A stretch of 64,000 nt of DNA from the NCBI RefSeq assembly GCF_017833525.1, contig NZ_JAFICD010000005.1, forward strand, positions 62,001 to 126,000, written 5' to 3'. Source of the stretch: Duganella sp. 1411. Lineage in GTDB: Bacteria > Pseudomonadota > Gammaproteobacteria > Burkholderiales > Burkholderiaceae_D. A program made the translations under genes and the position numbers. Shown here one piece after another: positions 51,542 through 61,791 of this stretch (position 1 is the stretch's first letter; each line of letters opens with the position of its first letter). A model generated the notes under the pieces. It was given only the letters and a program-made list of their open reading frames with translations, made no database searches and was not told the DNA's origin.

Positions 51542-53029
51542 AATCAGCGAGTTCGCAATATATGTGTTCAATGCCGGACCGCGCTCGTCGCTCGCCAGCG
51601 CCCCGATGTAGCCATCCGGCCGTATCAGCGCCACCTCCCCCGGCGCGAAGCCGTACGCCGTCCGCAGATGCCCGCCGTCGTCGCGCAGCTCGCCGTCCAT
51701 TCCAACCGTCACTATTCTCAGCCCCTTGCGCGGCGCGACCACGCCGGCGCCGTCCGGTTCATACCGCAGCAAGGTCCAGCCGCCGGCCGCCAGCAACGTA
51801 AATAAACGTAAAGGCTGCCCGGCCGCGCCCCGGCACGGCGCGTCCGGCGCGCGATCGCCGGCGCGCACGATCGCATCGTCGCCGCGCGCATCGCACGCCA
51901 GCGGCGACGTCCGATACCCCAGGTCCAGCTGCTGCGTCTCGCGCCCGCGACGCAGGTCGCCGCGCGTGCGCGCCGCCTCCAGCAGCTTGCCCGCCAGTCC
52001 CAGCATCGCGGCCGCCACCTCGCGCCGCTCCGCCTCGTAGGTGTCGAGCAGCGCGTCCGGCGCGCCGTCCACCACCGCCGCCAGCTTCCATCCCAGGTTC
52101 CACGCATCCTGCACACTGGTGTTCAAGCCCTGGCCGCCGGTCGGCGGGTGGACGTGGGCGGCGTCGCCGGCGATGAACACGCGGCCGACCCGGTAGCGGT
52201 CGGCCAGCCGGGAGCTCATCTCGTACACCGAACGCCAATGCACCGCGTGCAGCGCGATGTCGGCGCGGCCGGTGCGCGCGGCGATGACCGCCGCCAGCGC
52301 CGCGTCCGAGGTGTCGATGTCGCCCTCGAGCGGAACCGGCATCTGCAGCTGGAACAGGTCGGTGCCCATCAGCGGACACAAACTGATTTGTCCGGGACCG
52401 TCGCCCCAGCGATGCCACGCGCCGCGATCCAGTCCGGTCAGGGACAGGTCGGCCACCATCGCCCGCATCTTCATCGACTCGCCGGGGAAGTCGATCGCCA
52501 GCGCCTTGCGCACGAAGCTGCGGCCGCCGTCGGCGCCGACCAGGTAGCGCGCCCGCACCGTGGTCGTGGTGCCGTCGGCCCGCGCCAGCCGCGCGGTGAC
52601 GCCGTCGGCGTGCTGTTCGAAGCCGGTCAGCTCTTGGCCGAAGCGCGGCGCGTGTCCGAGTTCGGCGAGTCTGTCGCGCAGGATGCCTTCGGTCAGATAC
52701 TGCGGCAGCATCAGCGGCAGGTTGTACGGCTCGGCCGGCGAGGGCGCCAAGCCTTCGGTCGAGGGCTGTTCGTCGTAGCCGCCGTCGGCGCGGTATTTGC
52801 GCTGCGGCGGATAGGCGCCGCCGGCGGCCACCATGCGATCGACCACGCCCATCGCTTCGAAGATTTCGAGGGTGCGCGGCTGGATGCCCTTGCCGCGCGA
52901 GCCGCTGAACGGCCCGTCGATTTTGTCGACCAGCATGAAGTCGACGTGGCGGCGCGCCAGCTCGATCGCCAAGGTCAGTCCGGCGGCGCCGGCGCCGCAA
53001 ATCAAAATGTCGGTGTTGATAGTGTCCAT
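51539..53029 (-). CDS. FAD-dependent aromatic-type monooxygenase
   Basis: 496 residues; AGGAGG 5 nt before the ATG. The N-terminal dinucleotide fold DILICGAGAAGLTLAIELAR, the YLVGADGGRSFVRKAL motif and the second FAD motif RVFIAGDAAHVHPPTGGQGL identify a PF01494 (phenol hydroxylase / PheA-TfdB) flavin monooxygenase. A C-terminal thioredoxin-like domain (about 370-490) is typical of the longer members. It would hydroxylate an aromatic or polyketide-like compound with NAD(P)H and O2; the substrate is unknown. It is divergent from a MarR gene, and an operator lies 14 bp upstream of its start, so it is probably MarR-controlled. Confidence 0.9.
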   Translation of the reverse strand: MDTINTDILICGAGAAGLTLAIELARRHVDFMLVDKIDGPFSGSRGKGIQPRTLEIFEAMGVVDRMVAAGGAYPPQRKYRADGGYDEQPSTEGLAPSPAEPYNLPLMLPQYLTEGILRDRLAELGHAPRFGQELTGFEQHADGVTARLARADGTTTTVRARYLVGADGGRSFVRKALAIDFPGESMKMRAMVADLSLTGLDRGAWHRWGDGPGQISLCPLMGTDLFQLQMPVPLEGDIDTSDAALAAVIAARTGRADIALHAVHWRSVYEMSSRLADRYRVGRVFIAGDAAHVHPPTGGQGLNTSVQDAWNLGWKLAAVVDGAPDALLDTYEAERREVAAAMLGLAGKLLEAARTRGDLRRGRETQQLDLGYRTSPLACDARGDDAIVRAGDRAPDAPCRGAAGQPLRLFTLLAAGGWTLLRYEPDGAGVVAPRKGLRIVTVGMDGELRDDGGHLRTAYGFAPGEVALIRPDGYIGALASDERGPALNTYIANSLI

Positions 53030-53042
53030 GGAACCCTCCTAG

Positions 53043-53112
53043 ATATGTGTATGATGCACATATTATTCCGGCCCGAAAAAGCTGTCAATAACTATGTGTA
53101 TAATGCACATAT
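53043..53112. promoter_or_regulatory. Two near-identical palindromic operators between monooxygenase and marR
   Basis: Operator 1 (53043-53063): ATATGTGTAT-G-ATGCACATAT. Operator 2 (53093-53112): TATGTGTATAATGCACATAT. Both have half-sites TATGTG and CACATA and are spaced 49 bp apart. Operator 2 overlaps the marR ATG (53111) and operator 1 sits just upstream of the monooxygenase gene, so a bound MarR dimer could repress both directions and itself. Confidence 0.82.
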
Positions 53113-53593
53113 GAATAAAGATCTCCTCGATACCCACAACGCGCTGCTCGACATCATCGGTTTCATGAGCAGGCCGGAGCCCGACATCGCGCTGATGTCG
53201 GAGATGTCGATGCCGCTCGAACGCGCGCTGCTGCCGCTGCTCGTGCGCATCGAACGGCGCGGTCCGATCGGCGTGGTGGAGCTGGCCGACATGGTCGGCC
53301 GCGACTACACGACGGTGAGCCGGCAGGTGGCGCGGCTCGATGAACTCGGCCTGGTGGCGCGACGCGCCGGCGCGCGCGACAAGCGCGTGCGCGAAGCGGA
53401 GGTGACCAAGGCCGGGCGCGAGGTCGTCGCCGTCATCGATCAAACGCGCGAGACGCAGGTCGGCGAATTGATGGCCGATTGGACCGCCGCCGAGCGGCGC
53501 GATCTGGCGCGGCTGATGAAGCGCCTCGCCGCCGACATGAACGCCTGGGTGCAGCGCCACAAGCATCCCGAGCACGAGGAAGATTCCGAATAG
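53111..53593 (+). CDS. MarR-family transcriptional regulator
   Basis: 160 residues from ATG 53111. The winged helix-turn-helix shows LVRIERRGPIGVVELADMVG, RDYTTVSRQVARLDELGLVA and the wing RRAGARDKRVREAEVTKAG, typical of MarR. It is likely a dimeric repressor released by a small phenolic-type ligand. The start codon is inside its own candidate operator, implying autoregulation, and the divergent flavin monooxygenase is the expected target. Confidence 0.92.
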   Translation: MNKDLLDTHNALLDIIGFMSRPEPDIALMSEMSMPLERALLPLLVRIERRGPIGVVELADMVGRDYTTVSRQVARLDELGLVARRAGARDKRVREAEVTKAGREVVAVIDQTRETQVGELMADWTAAERRDLARLMKRLAADMNAWVQRHKHPEHEEDSE

Positions 53594-53644
53594 TCCTACG
53601 CGCCGTCGCCACGCGACGCGCGCCGGCACTGCACGAACGCTCGA

Positions 53645-53715
53645 CGAACACGCGTCGGACACCTCGCCCACCACCTCGTCGAACATCCCGGCGAACACTT
53701 CGCCGAACACCTCGC
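53645..53715. repeat. 12-bp degenerate tandem repeat, about six units
   Basis: Units of consensus CGAACACCTCGC: partial CGAACACGCGT, then CGGACACCTCGC, CCACCACCTCGT, CGAACATCCCGG, CGAACACTTCGC and CGAACACCTCGC. The 12-bp period keeps reading frame on either strand (for example GEVF-like repeats on the minus strand), but no credible gene spans it. Confidence 0.7.
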
Positions 53716-54197
53716 CGCCGCGCGCCGAGTACTTCACCAGCATCGCCGACACACATCGACGCTCGCGCCGAACGCAGGCGCGCCGCGGCGCGTCGCAGTA
53801 TTCCGCTTGCCATTCGTCGCACTCTGTCTCATAATCGCGACGAATTTAAAAACAGTGAGCAGCGACAGCGCGCATGCGATGCGCAAGCGCTCTCGGATTC
53901 GGAAGATGGTGGCGCGGAACGCGCGGCGATGCTGGCGACATCGCAGACACCCAGGCGGCAATTGGCTCGCTTTGAAGCGCGATTTTTTTGCGCGGCGCGG
54001 CAAGCGCATTTTCGAACTCGATTGAGCGCGCACATCGCACCACGATGTCGCAAGCGAGCAAGCGCGAAGCGCCACGCGTATGTGAAATGGCGAGCATAAG
54101 ACGAAAAAAAGCGGGCGAATACTTCTCGTGCCGGTTGCGTACCGACAAGGTTTTCGTGTACTTTACGAGATTGAAAATGTGTGTTTATAAAAGTGCG

Positions 54198-54330
54198 TTT
54201 TTTTTGAAGTGCGCACACCGCAGAAATGATCGCGATCACGGGATACAGATTCACAAAGATATGCACAAGACCACACCGTTTTTGTTCAACCGTCTTTCCT
54301 GATTCGGTTCAGGTTGGGCGGTTTTTTGTT
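54198..54330 (+). ncRNA. Candidate small RNA upstream of the histone H1-like gene
   Basis: TTTACG (54162-54167), 18-bp spacer and TATAAA (54186-54191) form a plausible sigma-70 promoter with a start near 54198. The unit ends in a strong Rho-independent terminator about 130 nt later. No convincing open frame with a ribosome-binding site lies between. The family is not recognised. Confidence 0.35.
54288..54327 (+). terminator. Rho-independent terminator in the gene-free region
   Basis: Outer stem AACCGTC with GGGCGGTT, inner stem CCTGA with TCAGG, then six T. Strong two-part hairpin; something on the plus strand must be transcribed up to it. Confidence 0.75.
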
Positions 54331-54633
54331 TGAAAACGAAAACGACGATGTGGCTGCGACGTAGGTCCCTGGAGCTGAGCACACGCCCGACCACCCGCAA
54401 AACGTCGCAACAAGATTTGTATCTGCACGCCGCGCCGGCCACGGACGGCGGACAGATAGATGGCTGAAGTGCTGCACTCGTGAGGGGTTGCAGCAGTTCA
54501 GCTGGTGCCGAATTCATTAGCGCAAACCGTATTCTGTTTGTGCCGATGAATAATTCGCCTGGCCCAATCCGGGGCCGGACGGGTTTAAATCTTGTATGTG
54601 AATTTTCCCATCCCCGATGAAGGAGAACTAAAA

Positions 54634-55617
54634 ATGGCAACTGCCGCAAAGAAACCAGCAGCAAAAAAGCCGGCCGCTACTAAAGCCGCCGCCCCAGCGA
54701 AAAAGCCTGTCGCAGCGAAAGCAGCCGCCAAGCCAGCAGCGAAAGCCGCCGCCAAACCAGCCGCTAAACCAGCCGCCAAAGCCGCTGCCAAGCCAGCTGC
54801 AAAACCAGCCGTGAAAAAAGCAGCCGCCAAGCCAGCAGCCAAGCCAGCAGCGAAAGCAGCAGCGAAGCCAGCAGCTAAGCCAGCAGTGAAAAAAGCCGCT
54901 GCCAAGCCAGTCGCTAAAAAAGCGGCAGCCAAGCCAGCAGCCAAAGCAGCAGCGAAGCCAGCAGCAAAAGCAGCAGCCAAGCCAGCAGTGAAAAAAGCAG
55001 CGGCCAAGCCAGCAGCAAAGCCAGCAGCTAAAAAAGCCGCAGCCAAGCCAGCAGCAAAGCCAGCCGCTAAAAAAGCAGCTGCCAAGCCAGCGGCAAAGCC
55101 AGCAGCGAAAGCGGCAGCCAAGCCAGCGGCAAAAAAAGTAGCCGCCAAGCCGGCAGCGAAAAAAGCGGCCGCCAAGCCAGCCGCTAAACCTGCCGCCAAA
55201 GCAGCAGCTAAACCAGCAGCCAAAAAAGCTGTCGCCGCTAAACCAGCCGCCAAGGCAAAAACAGCAGCCAAGCCAGCTGCAAAGGCAGCGGCTAAGCCAG
55301 CAGCAAAAAAGCCGGTTAAGGCAGCCGCCAAGCCGGTAGCTGCCAAGAAGCCAGCCGTCAAGGCTGCGGCCAAGCCAGCAGCAGCCAAGCCAGCGGCAGC
55401 CAAGCCGGCCGCCGCTCCAGCACCGGCAGCCGCTCCAGTTGCCGCGGCGGCACCTGCTCCGGCAGCCAAGCCAGCCGTGAAAAAAGCCGCCCCTAAAGCG
55501 GCCGCACCGAAGAAGGAAGCTGTCGCCAAGCCAGCCGCTCCTGCCGCCGCGCCTGCGGCAAAAACCGTGTTGGCACCGGCGGCCGCATGGCCGTTCCCAA
55601 CCAGCACGCGTCCATCC
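54634..55617 (+). CDS. Histone H1-like Lys/Ala/Pro-rich DNA-binding protein
   Basis: 328 residues; ATG 54634 has AAGGAGAA 6 nt upstream. Nearly the whole protein is a repeat of AAKPAAK and AVKKAAAKPA units, with only a short non-repetitive end (VLAPAAAWPFPTSTRPS). This is the composition of bacterial H1-like proteins (HctB/AlgP type) that bind DNA non-specifically and compact the nucleoid. The DNA is correspondingly internally repetitive, so copy number of units may vary between strains or assemblies. An inverted repeat upstream may regulate it and a strong terminator follows. Stop codon TAA at 55618-55620. Confidence 0.9.
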
Positions 55618-55652
55618 TAAGCTAAATACTTAGGTGCCTGCTGAGGCAACCG

Positions 55653-55689
55653 GCCGCTGTGTGAGACAATCACACAGCGGCTTTTTTTT
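55653..55689 (+). terminator. Rho-independent terminator after the histone-like gene
   Basis: GCCGCTGTGTGA-GACAA-TCACACAGCGGC, a perfect 12-bp stem, followed by eight T. Confidence 0.95.
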
Positions 55690-55698
55690 GGAGGGACC

Positions 55699-56229
55699 GT
55701 GCTTAGTATTGTTATGTTGATTGTCGATGCCATCGCCACCTTGTTGGGCGGGGCCTTGCTGTTGCGTTTCTGGATGCAGGCGATCCGCGTACGTCCGCCG
55801 CAATCGGTGGCGCAATTCACGTTCCAGTTATCGGACTGGCTGGTGCGGCCGTTGCGGCGCATCGTGCCGGGCATGGGCGGCTACGACTGGGCCAGTCTGA
55901 TCGGCGCCTTCCTGATCGTGCTGCTGGCGACGTCGGTGCTGTTCTTCGCTGGCTGGCCGGCGCAGGCGGTGCTGTTGGCCGCGTTCGAGCGCTTCCTCAA
56001 ATGGATACTGTACGGCTTCATGGCGCTGCTGGTGGTCGAAGCGATCTTCAGCTGGGTCAATCCGCACGCGCCGCTGGCGCCGTTCGTGCGCGCGCTCAAC
56101 GAGCCGCTGCTGCGGCCGATCCGCCGCGTCGTGCCACTGGTGGGCAATCTGGATTTATCGCTGCTGGTGGCGCTGATCGCGCTGCAGATCGCCCAGATCC
56201 TGCTGGGCATGGCCTTCAACGGCCGTTAA
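55699..56229 (+). CDS. YggT family membrane protein
   Basis: 176 residues from GTG 55699, chosen because GGAGG lies 4 nt upstream; an ATG at 55714 lacks a site. Two YGGT repeats can be seen (about 10-85 and 95-170), each with two hydrophobic helices and a WLVRPLRRIVPGMGGYDW or EPLLRPIRRVVPLVGNLDLS segment. YggT proteins are small inner-membrane proteins linked to osmotic tolerance or cell division in other bacteria; function here unknown. The stop is 6 bp before a REP-like element. Confidence 0.9.
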   Translation: MLSIVMLIVDAIATLLGGALLLRFWMQAIRVRPPQSVAQFTFQLSDWLVRPLRRIVPGMGGYDWASLIGAFLIVLLATSVLFFAGWPAQAVLLAAFERFLKWILYGFMALLVVEAIFSWVNPHAPLAPFVRALNEPLLRPIRRVVPLVGNLDLSLLVALIALQIAQILLGMAFNGR

Positions 56230-56235
56230 AAAAAA

Positions 56236-56371
56236 CTCCGGGGTCAGGTCCACCATTTCTACACGAACTCGTGTGTAATGGCGGACCCGACCCCGGATTT
56301 GCTTTGTGCGGCGGCCAAAATCGGCCACCACACATCAGCTCGTGTAGAAATGGTGGACCTGACCCCGGAGT
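56236..56371. repeat. REP-like palindrome, family 1, copy 4 (composite)
   Basis: Starts CTCCGGGGTCAGGTCCACC + ATTTCTACACG, followed by a degenerate, nearly loopless return arm (GTGTGTAATGGCGGACCCGA + CCCCGGA, to 56297), then 43 nt with GGCCAAAATCGGCC, then another full right arm (56341-56371). So three arms are present instead of two. The right end abuts the kinase TAA complement at 56372-56374. Confidence 0.88.
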
Positions 56372-57310
56372 TTAGAAGCGGTAGCCGAAGGCGGCTTCGA
56401 AGCGGTCCGCGATCTCGGCGGCGCTGAACTTGTGGTTCTGGCCGCCCTTGCTGGCGATCTTGATCGCGCCCATCAGGCTGGCCAGACGGCCGGTCGTTTC
56501 CCATTTCCAGCCTTGCGTGATGCCGTGCAGCAGGCCGGCGCGGTAGGCGTCGCCGCAGCCGGTCGGGTCCAGCACGTCGGCGACCTTGACCGCCGGAATC
56601 TCGATCCGCTGACCCTTGGTGTAAATCTCCGAACCCTGCTCGCCGCGCGTGACGATCAGCGCTTCCAGGCGGCTGGCGATCTCCGGCAAGGTCAGCCCGG
56701 TGCGGTCCATCAGCAGTTCGATCTCGTAGTCGTTGGCGGTGACGTAGGTGGCCTTGTCGATGAAGGCGATCAGCTCGGCGCCGTTGAACATCGGCAGCTG
56801 CTGGCCCGGGTCGAAGATGAACGGGATCTGCAGCTTGGCCAGGTCGGCCGCGTGCTTTTGCATGCCCAGGTGGCCGTCCGGCGAGATGATGGCGATCGCG
56901 GCCGCGCCCGCCTTGGCGACGTCGTTCTCGTGCGCATACGACATCGCGCCCGGGTGGAAGGCGTTGATCTGGTTGTTGTCCTCGTCGGCCGTGACGAAGC
57001 ATTGGGCGTTGTACGCCTCCGGCTTGATCAGGATGTTGTCGGTCGAGATGTCGAGCTTGTGCAGGCGCTCGATGTAGGCGGCGTTGTCCTGGCCCATGAC
57101 GCCGACGATGCGCGGCTCGCCGCCCAGCATCTTGAGGTTGTAGGCGATGTTGCCGGCGCAGCCGCCGTATTCGGTGCGCATGGTCGGCGCCAGGAACGAC
57201 ACGTTCACTTTGTGCAGCTGGTCGGCCAGCAGGATGCTGTCGAAGCGGCCGGGGAATTGCAGGATGGTGTCGATCGCGATCGAGCCGCAGATGATGGAGG
57301 TCTGAGTCAT
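56372..57310 (-). CDS. PfkB-family carbohydrate/nucleoside kinase
   Basis: 312 residues. The conserved N-terminal region CGSIAIDTILQFPGRF, the substrate-side EYGGCAGNIAYNLKMLGG and the C-terminal signature DPTGCGDAYRAGLLHG (catalytic Asp in GCGDAYRAG) define the PfkB/ribokinase superfamily. This subgroup is usually annotated adenosine kinase-like; the exact phosphate acceptor cannot be told from sequence. It is 9 bp downstream of the DUF3426 gene and likely in the same minus-strand unit. Confidence 0.9.
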   Translation of the reverse strand: MTQTSIICGSIAIDTILQFPGRFDSILLADQLHKVNVSFLAPTMRTEYGGCAGNIAYNLKMLGGEPRIVGVMGQDNAAYIERLHKLDISTDNILIKPEAYNAQCFVTADEDNNQINAFHPGAMSYAHENDVAKAGAAAIAIISPDGHLGMQKHAADLAKLQIPFIFDPGQQLPMFNGAELIAFIDKATYVTANDYEIELLMDRTGLTLPEIASRLEALIVTRGEQGSEIYTKGQRIEIPAVKVADVLDPTGCGDAYRAGLLHGITQGWKWETTGRLASLMGAIKIASKGGQNHKFSAAEIADRFEAAFGYRF

Positions 57311-57319
57311 GATAGTTCT

Positions 57320-58786
57320 TTATGGATAGAAGACTGCGATGTGATAGCCGGATGCTTTCAGCTGTTTCAATTCAAAGTACAGTTTGACAGATTGCTCGCT
57401 GCGCGGGGCGAAACCTTTCTCCAGCGCGGCGTCGGCGCCCAGATAGTCGCGCGGCGTGAACACCCGGCGCAGGATGGCCTTGTCGTTGGCGTCGTCGAGC
57501 ACCAGTTCGATGTGCGGCCAGGCTTGCGCGCTGGCGCTTTGGTTGCGCAGCAAGGTGGTGAACGAGAACGTGGTCTCGCTCAGGGTTTGCAGTTCGCCTT
57601 GCTCGATGACGAGCTCGTCGATCTGGGTCGGTAGTTCGATCTTGCAACCCACGCTGGCGCAGATGCCCTGCAGCGTCGGCTTAAGCGACGGATAGCCGGC
57701 GGCGAGCTGGTTGCGGAAGGTGGTCAAGCCCTGCACCGCCAGCGCGCCCACCAGCAGCAGCGAGCCTACGCCCATGGCGACATTGATGGTTTTGCCGTAG
57801 CGCTCGCGGCGGCGGTCGCGCTTGAGGAAGCCGGGCTCGTTCGGGTCGTCCGCGTCCTCTTCCTCCACCTCCGGTTCGGGCGGCTGCACGCTGTGGATTT
57901 CCGCCGGCGGTTCGTAACGGTCCTGTGGCGGCGCCGACGCCGCTCGCAGCAGCGTGGGGAGTTGCGGCGCGGTGTCGCGTTCCCGGGCGGCGGCGAGCTG
58001 CACCAGCGCTTCCTCGTCGGCCTCGTCGAGGTCGTAGCGGGAGTCGGGGGCCAGCGTCGGCTCGCGGCGCTCGCCGGCGGCGCTCGATGGCGCGGCCGGG
58101 GTCTCCGGTTCGGCCTCGGCCGCGATGCTTTGTTCCATCAGGGCCAGCTCGGCGGCCAGCGCCGCTTCCAGCTCCTCGTGCGTCATCGGTTTGATGTCGA
58201 GCGGATCTTCCGGCGCGGGTTCGGTCGCGGCCGGCTGTTCGTCTTCAGCGGGTTCGGGTTCCGGAGCGGGCTCCAACTCGGGCTCGGGCGCGATCACCGG
58301 TTCCGGTTCGATTCCGGGTTCCGGCACGGGCTCGGCTTCAGGCTTCCATTCAGGCGCGGATTCCGGTTCGGAGTTTAATTCGAACGGATCGGACTCCGGC
58401 TCCGATACCGGCTCTGGTGCGACAGCTACCTCTTCAACGGCCGCCGCCGCCGGCTCGTCGAACCGCCCGCTATCGGCCTGGTCCACGGCCGAGTCGAGCT
58501 CCAGCGTGAAGATCGGTTCGTCGCTTGCCGGGTCGTCGACGCGCGCATCGGGCGCGGCTACGGCGACCTCATCGAGAGGGGGAGTTGGCTGGGGGGAGGG
58601 GGTAAGATCAGGCTTGGCCGGCGCAAAGACCGGCTGCGGCACGGCCAGCGGCTCAAGCAGCGCCGCGTTGCCGTCGAAAACTTCATTGCAGGAGCCACAG
58701 CGCACTATGCCCCCACGTAATTTCAACTGGTCATGGGCGACCCGAAATATCGTGCTGCAGTGGGGGCATTTAGTGGCGAGCGCCAT
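57320..58786 (-). CDS. Zinc-ribbon and DUF3426 domain membrane protein
   Basis: 488 residues. An N-terminal MJ0042-type zinc finger (CPHC at 7-10, CGSC at 30-33) is followed by a long acidic, Pro/Glu-rich linker (about 60-320, with PEPEPE-like runs), one membrane helix (about 335-355: AMGVGSLLLVGALAVQGLTT) and a C-terminal DUF3426 domain. This arrangement is common beside prmA in betaproteobacteria. Function unknown. It follows prmA by 8 bp. Confidence 0.88.
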   Translation of the reverse strand: MALATKCPHCSTIFRVAHDQLKLRGGIVRCGSCNEVFDGNAALLEPLAVPQPVFAPAKPDLTPSPQPTPPLDEVAVAAPDARVDDPASDEPIFTLELDSAVDQADSGRFDEPAAAAVEEVAVAPEPVSEPESDPFELNSEPESAPEWKPEAEPVPEPGIEPEPVIAPEPELEPAPEPEPAEDEQPAATEPAPEDPLDIKPMTHEELEAALAAELALMEQSIAAEAEPETPAAPSSAAGERREPTLAPDSRYDLDEADEEALVQLAAARERDTAPQLPTLLRAASAPPQDRYEPPAEIHSVQPPEPEVEEEDADDPNEPGFLKRDRRRERYGKTINVAMGVGSLLLVGALAVQGLTTFRNQLAAGYPSLKPTLQGICASVGCKIELPTQIDELVIEQGELQTLSETTFSFTTLLRNQSASAQAWPHIELVLDDANDKAILRRVFTPRDYLGADAALEKGFAPRSEQSVKLYFELKQLKASGYHIAVFYP

Positions 58787-58794
58787 CGCGGCCG

Positions 58795-59726
58795 TTAGCG
58801 CGGGGCGGGTACCGCATCACTGCCGAGGCGGCCATGCAGGGCGACCCAGCCGTCCTGCTCCGCCCAGACGCCGAGCTTGATGAACGGCGCGTAGGCGGCG
58901 GCGACTTCCTCGGCCTGGCGCGCCAGCACGCCCGACAGGATCAGCGCGCCGCCGGGGGCGACGCGGCCCGACAGCATCGGCGCCATCAACTTCAACGGGC
59001 TCGACAGGATATTGGCGACGACGATGTCGAATTTCTGCTCGGCGTGCTTCGATTGGGCGAAGGTGTCGGGCAGGAAGTATTCGATGTCGCACTTGTTGCG
59101 CTCGGCGTTGTCGGCGGCCGATTCGATCGCCTGCGGATCGATGTCGACACCCACCACCTCGCCGGCGCCGACCTTCTTGGCGACCATCGCCAGGATGCCG
59201 GAGCCGCAACCGTAGTCGAGCACGGTCTTGGAAGGCGCCGGGTTGGCCTCCAGCCACTCCATGCACAGGCGGGTGGTTGGATGGCTGCCGGTGCCGAAGG
59301 CCAGGCCGGGGTCCAGTTCCAGGATCAGGCCGTCAGGATCGGGCGCCTCGTGCCAGCTCGGCACGACCCAGATGTTCTTGCCGATGTGAATCGGCGCGAA
59401 CTGCGACTGCGTCAGGCGCACCCAGTCCTGTTCCTCGACCTTGCGGGTGGTGAACTTCGGCAGGGCGGCCAGCTTGATCTGTTCGGCGGCGGCGGCCACG
59501 ATGGCGGCCTGGTCGTCATCCTGGTTGGTCAGGGCCACCACGCGGCTGTGGTCCCATGCCGCCTCGGTCGGCTCCATGCCCGGCTCGCCGAACAGCGGAC
59601 GTTCCTGGTCGGTGCCCTCGTCGGCGTCCTCCACGGAAACCGACAGCGCGCCCACTTCCATCAGCGCGTCCGACAGGGCTTCGGCGTGGTCGCGCGCGAT
59701 TTCGATGACGATTTCAGTCCAGCTCA

Positions 59727-59727
<1 letters not shown>
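58795..59727 (-). CDS. prmA: Ribosomal protein L11 methyltransferase
   Basis: 310 residues. PrmA trimethylates L11 using S-adenosylmethionine. Visible: [20 protein letters not shown], the substrate domain, [20 protein letters not shown], the SAM motif [20 protein letters not shown] and motif post-loop [17 protein letters not shown] (NPPY-like position). Its ATG overlaps the accC stop by 1 nt, so it is the third gene of accB-accC-prmA. Confidence 0.95.
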
Positions 59728-61112
<1,385 letters not shown>

Positions 61113-61223
61113 GATAGGTTCGCGTATGTCTGTGAGTACCGGAAACCGGCAACGTCAGGTAGAGGAGGGAATGCGGAACAAAGCCGGCGCGCCCGTCACC
61201 GGAGGGGAGGGCGCGAACCGAAC

Positions 61224-61691
61224 TTAGCCTATCACAAACAGCGGTTGGCCGAATTCGACCGGTTGGCCGTTCTCGACCAGGATCTGGGTGATCGTGCCGG
61301 ATTTGTCGGCGTCGATTTCGTTGAGCAGCTTCATCGCTTCGATGATGCACAGGGTGTCGCCTTCCTTGACGACGGCGCCCACTTCGACGTACGCGGCCGA
61401 ACCCGGCGCCGACGAACGGTAGAAGGTGCCGACCATCGGCGATTTGACGATGTGGCCGGTTGGCTCGGCGGCGACGGCCGGGGCCGGCGCTGCGGCGGGC
61501 GCGGCGGCCGGTGCCGGGGCGGCGTGGTACTGCGGCTGCATGCCTTGCGGCTGCATCATCACCATCTGGTTTTGCGGCATGGCCGACGATTTGACGATGC
61601 GGACTTTGCTCTCGCCTTCGGTCACTTCGAGCTCGGCGATGTCCGACTCCGCGACCAAATCAATCAAGGTCTTCAGCTTGCGTAGATCCAT
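61224..61691 (-). CDS. accB: Biotin carboxyl carrier protein of acetyl-CoA carboxylase
   Basis: 155 residues. The N-terminal [20 protein letters not shown] is the usual AccB start, followed by an Ala/Pro-rich flexible linker (about 57-75) and the biotinyl domain with [10 protein letters not shown], where Lys121 carries biotin. The usual Met after the Lys-Leu pair is Leu here (KLLN instead of KLMN), which is tolerated in the family. First gene of the accB-accC-prma unit; a GGGGGTTACATG start context is seen. Confidence 0.95.
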   Translation of the reverse strand: MDLRKLKTLIDLVAESDIAELEVTEGESKVRIVKSSAMPQNQMVMMQPQGMQPQYHAAPAPAAAPAAAPAPAVAAEPTGHIVKSPMVGTFYRSSAPGSAAYVEVGAVVKEGDTLCIIEAMKLLNEIDADKSGTITQILVENGQPVEFGQPLFVIG

Positions 61692-61791
61692 GTAACCCCC
61701 TGGGATGTCTTGTTATTTAAGTGTGAGCGGCGCCGCCTCGTGGGCGAAAACCGCGCTAAGTTCGTTATGAGTTGCGCGCAGATCGCGTAGA

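Larger units (their letters stand above)
53594..54633. other. About 1 kb without a recognisable protein gene
   Basis: Several short frames exist on both strands but none shows a family motif, good ribosome-binding site or consistent codon use. The region contains a 12-bp tandem repeat (53645-53715), a candidate small RNA with promoter and terminator (54162-54327), and an inverted repeat GCGCAAAC...GTTTGTGC (54520-54543) 91 bp before the histone-like gene, which may be an operator. Base composition shifts from GC-rich to rather AT-rich toward 54100-54350. Confidence 0.6.

Noticed and set aside
53829-54266. Minus-strand frame of 145 codons in the gene-free region
   Set aside because: Cys/Arg/Ser-rich, no motif, no ribosome-binding site, and it crosses the proposed small RNA promoter.
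54634-55617. Repetitive DNA of the histone-like gene considered as a CRISPR array
   Set aside because: Repeats are short, codon-aligned and without unique spacers of regular length; they encode AAKPAAK units.
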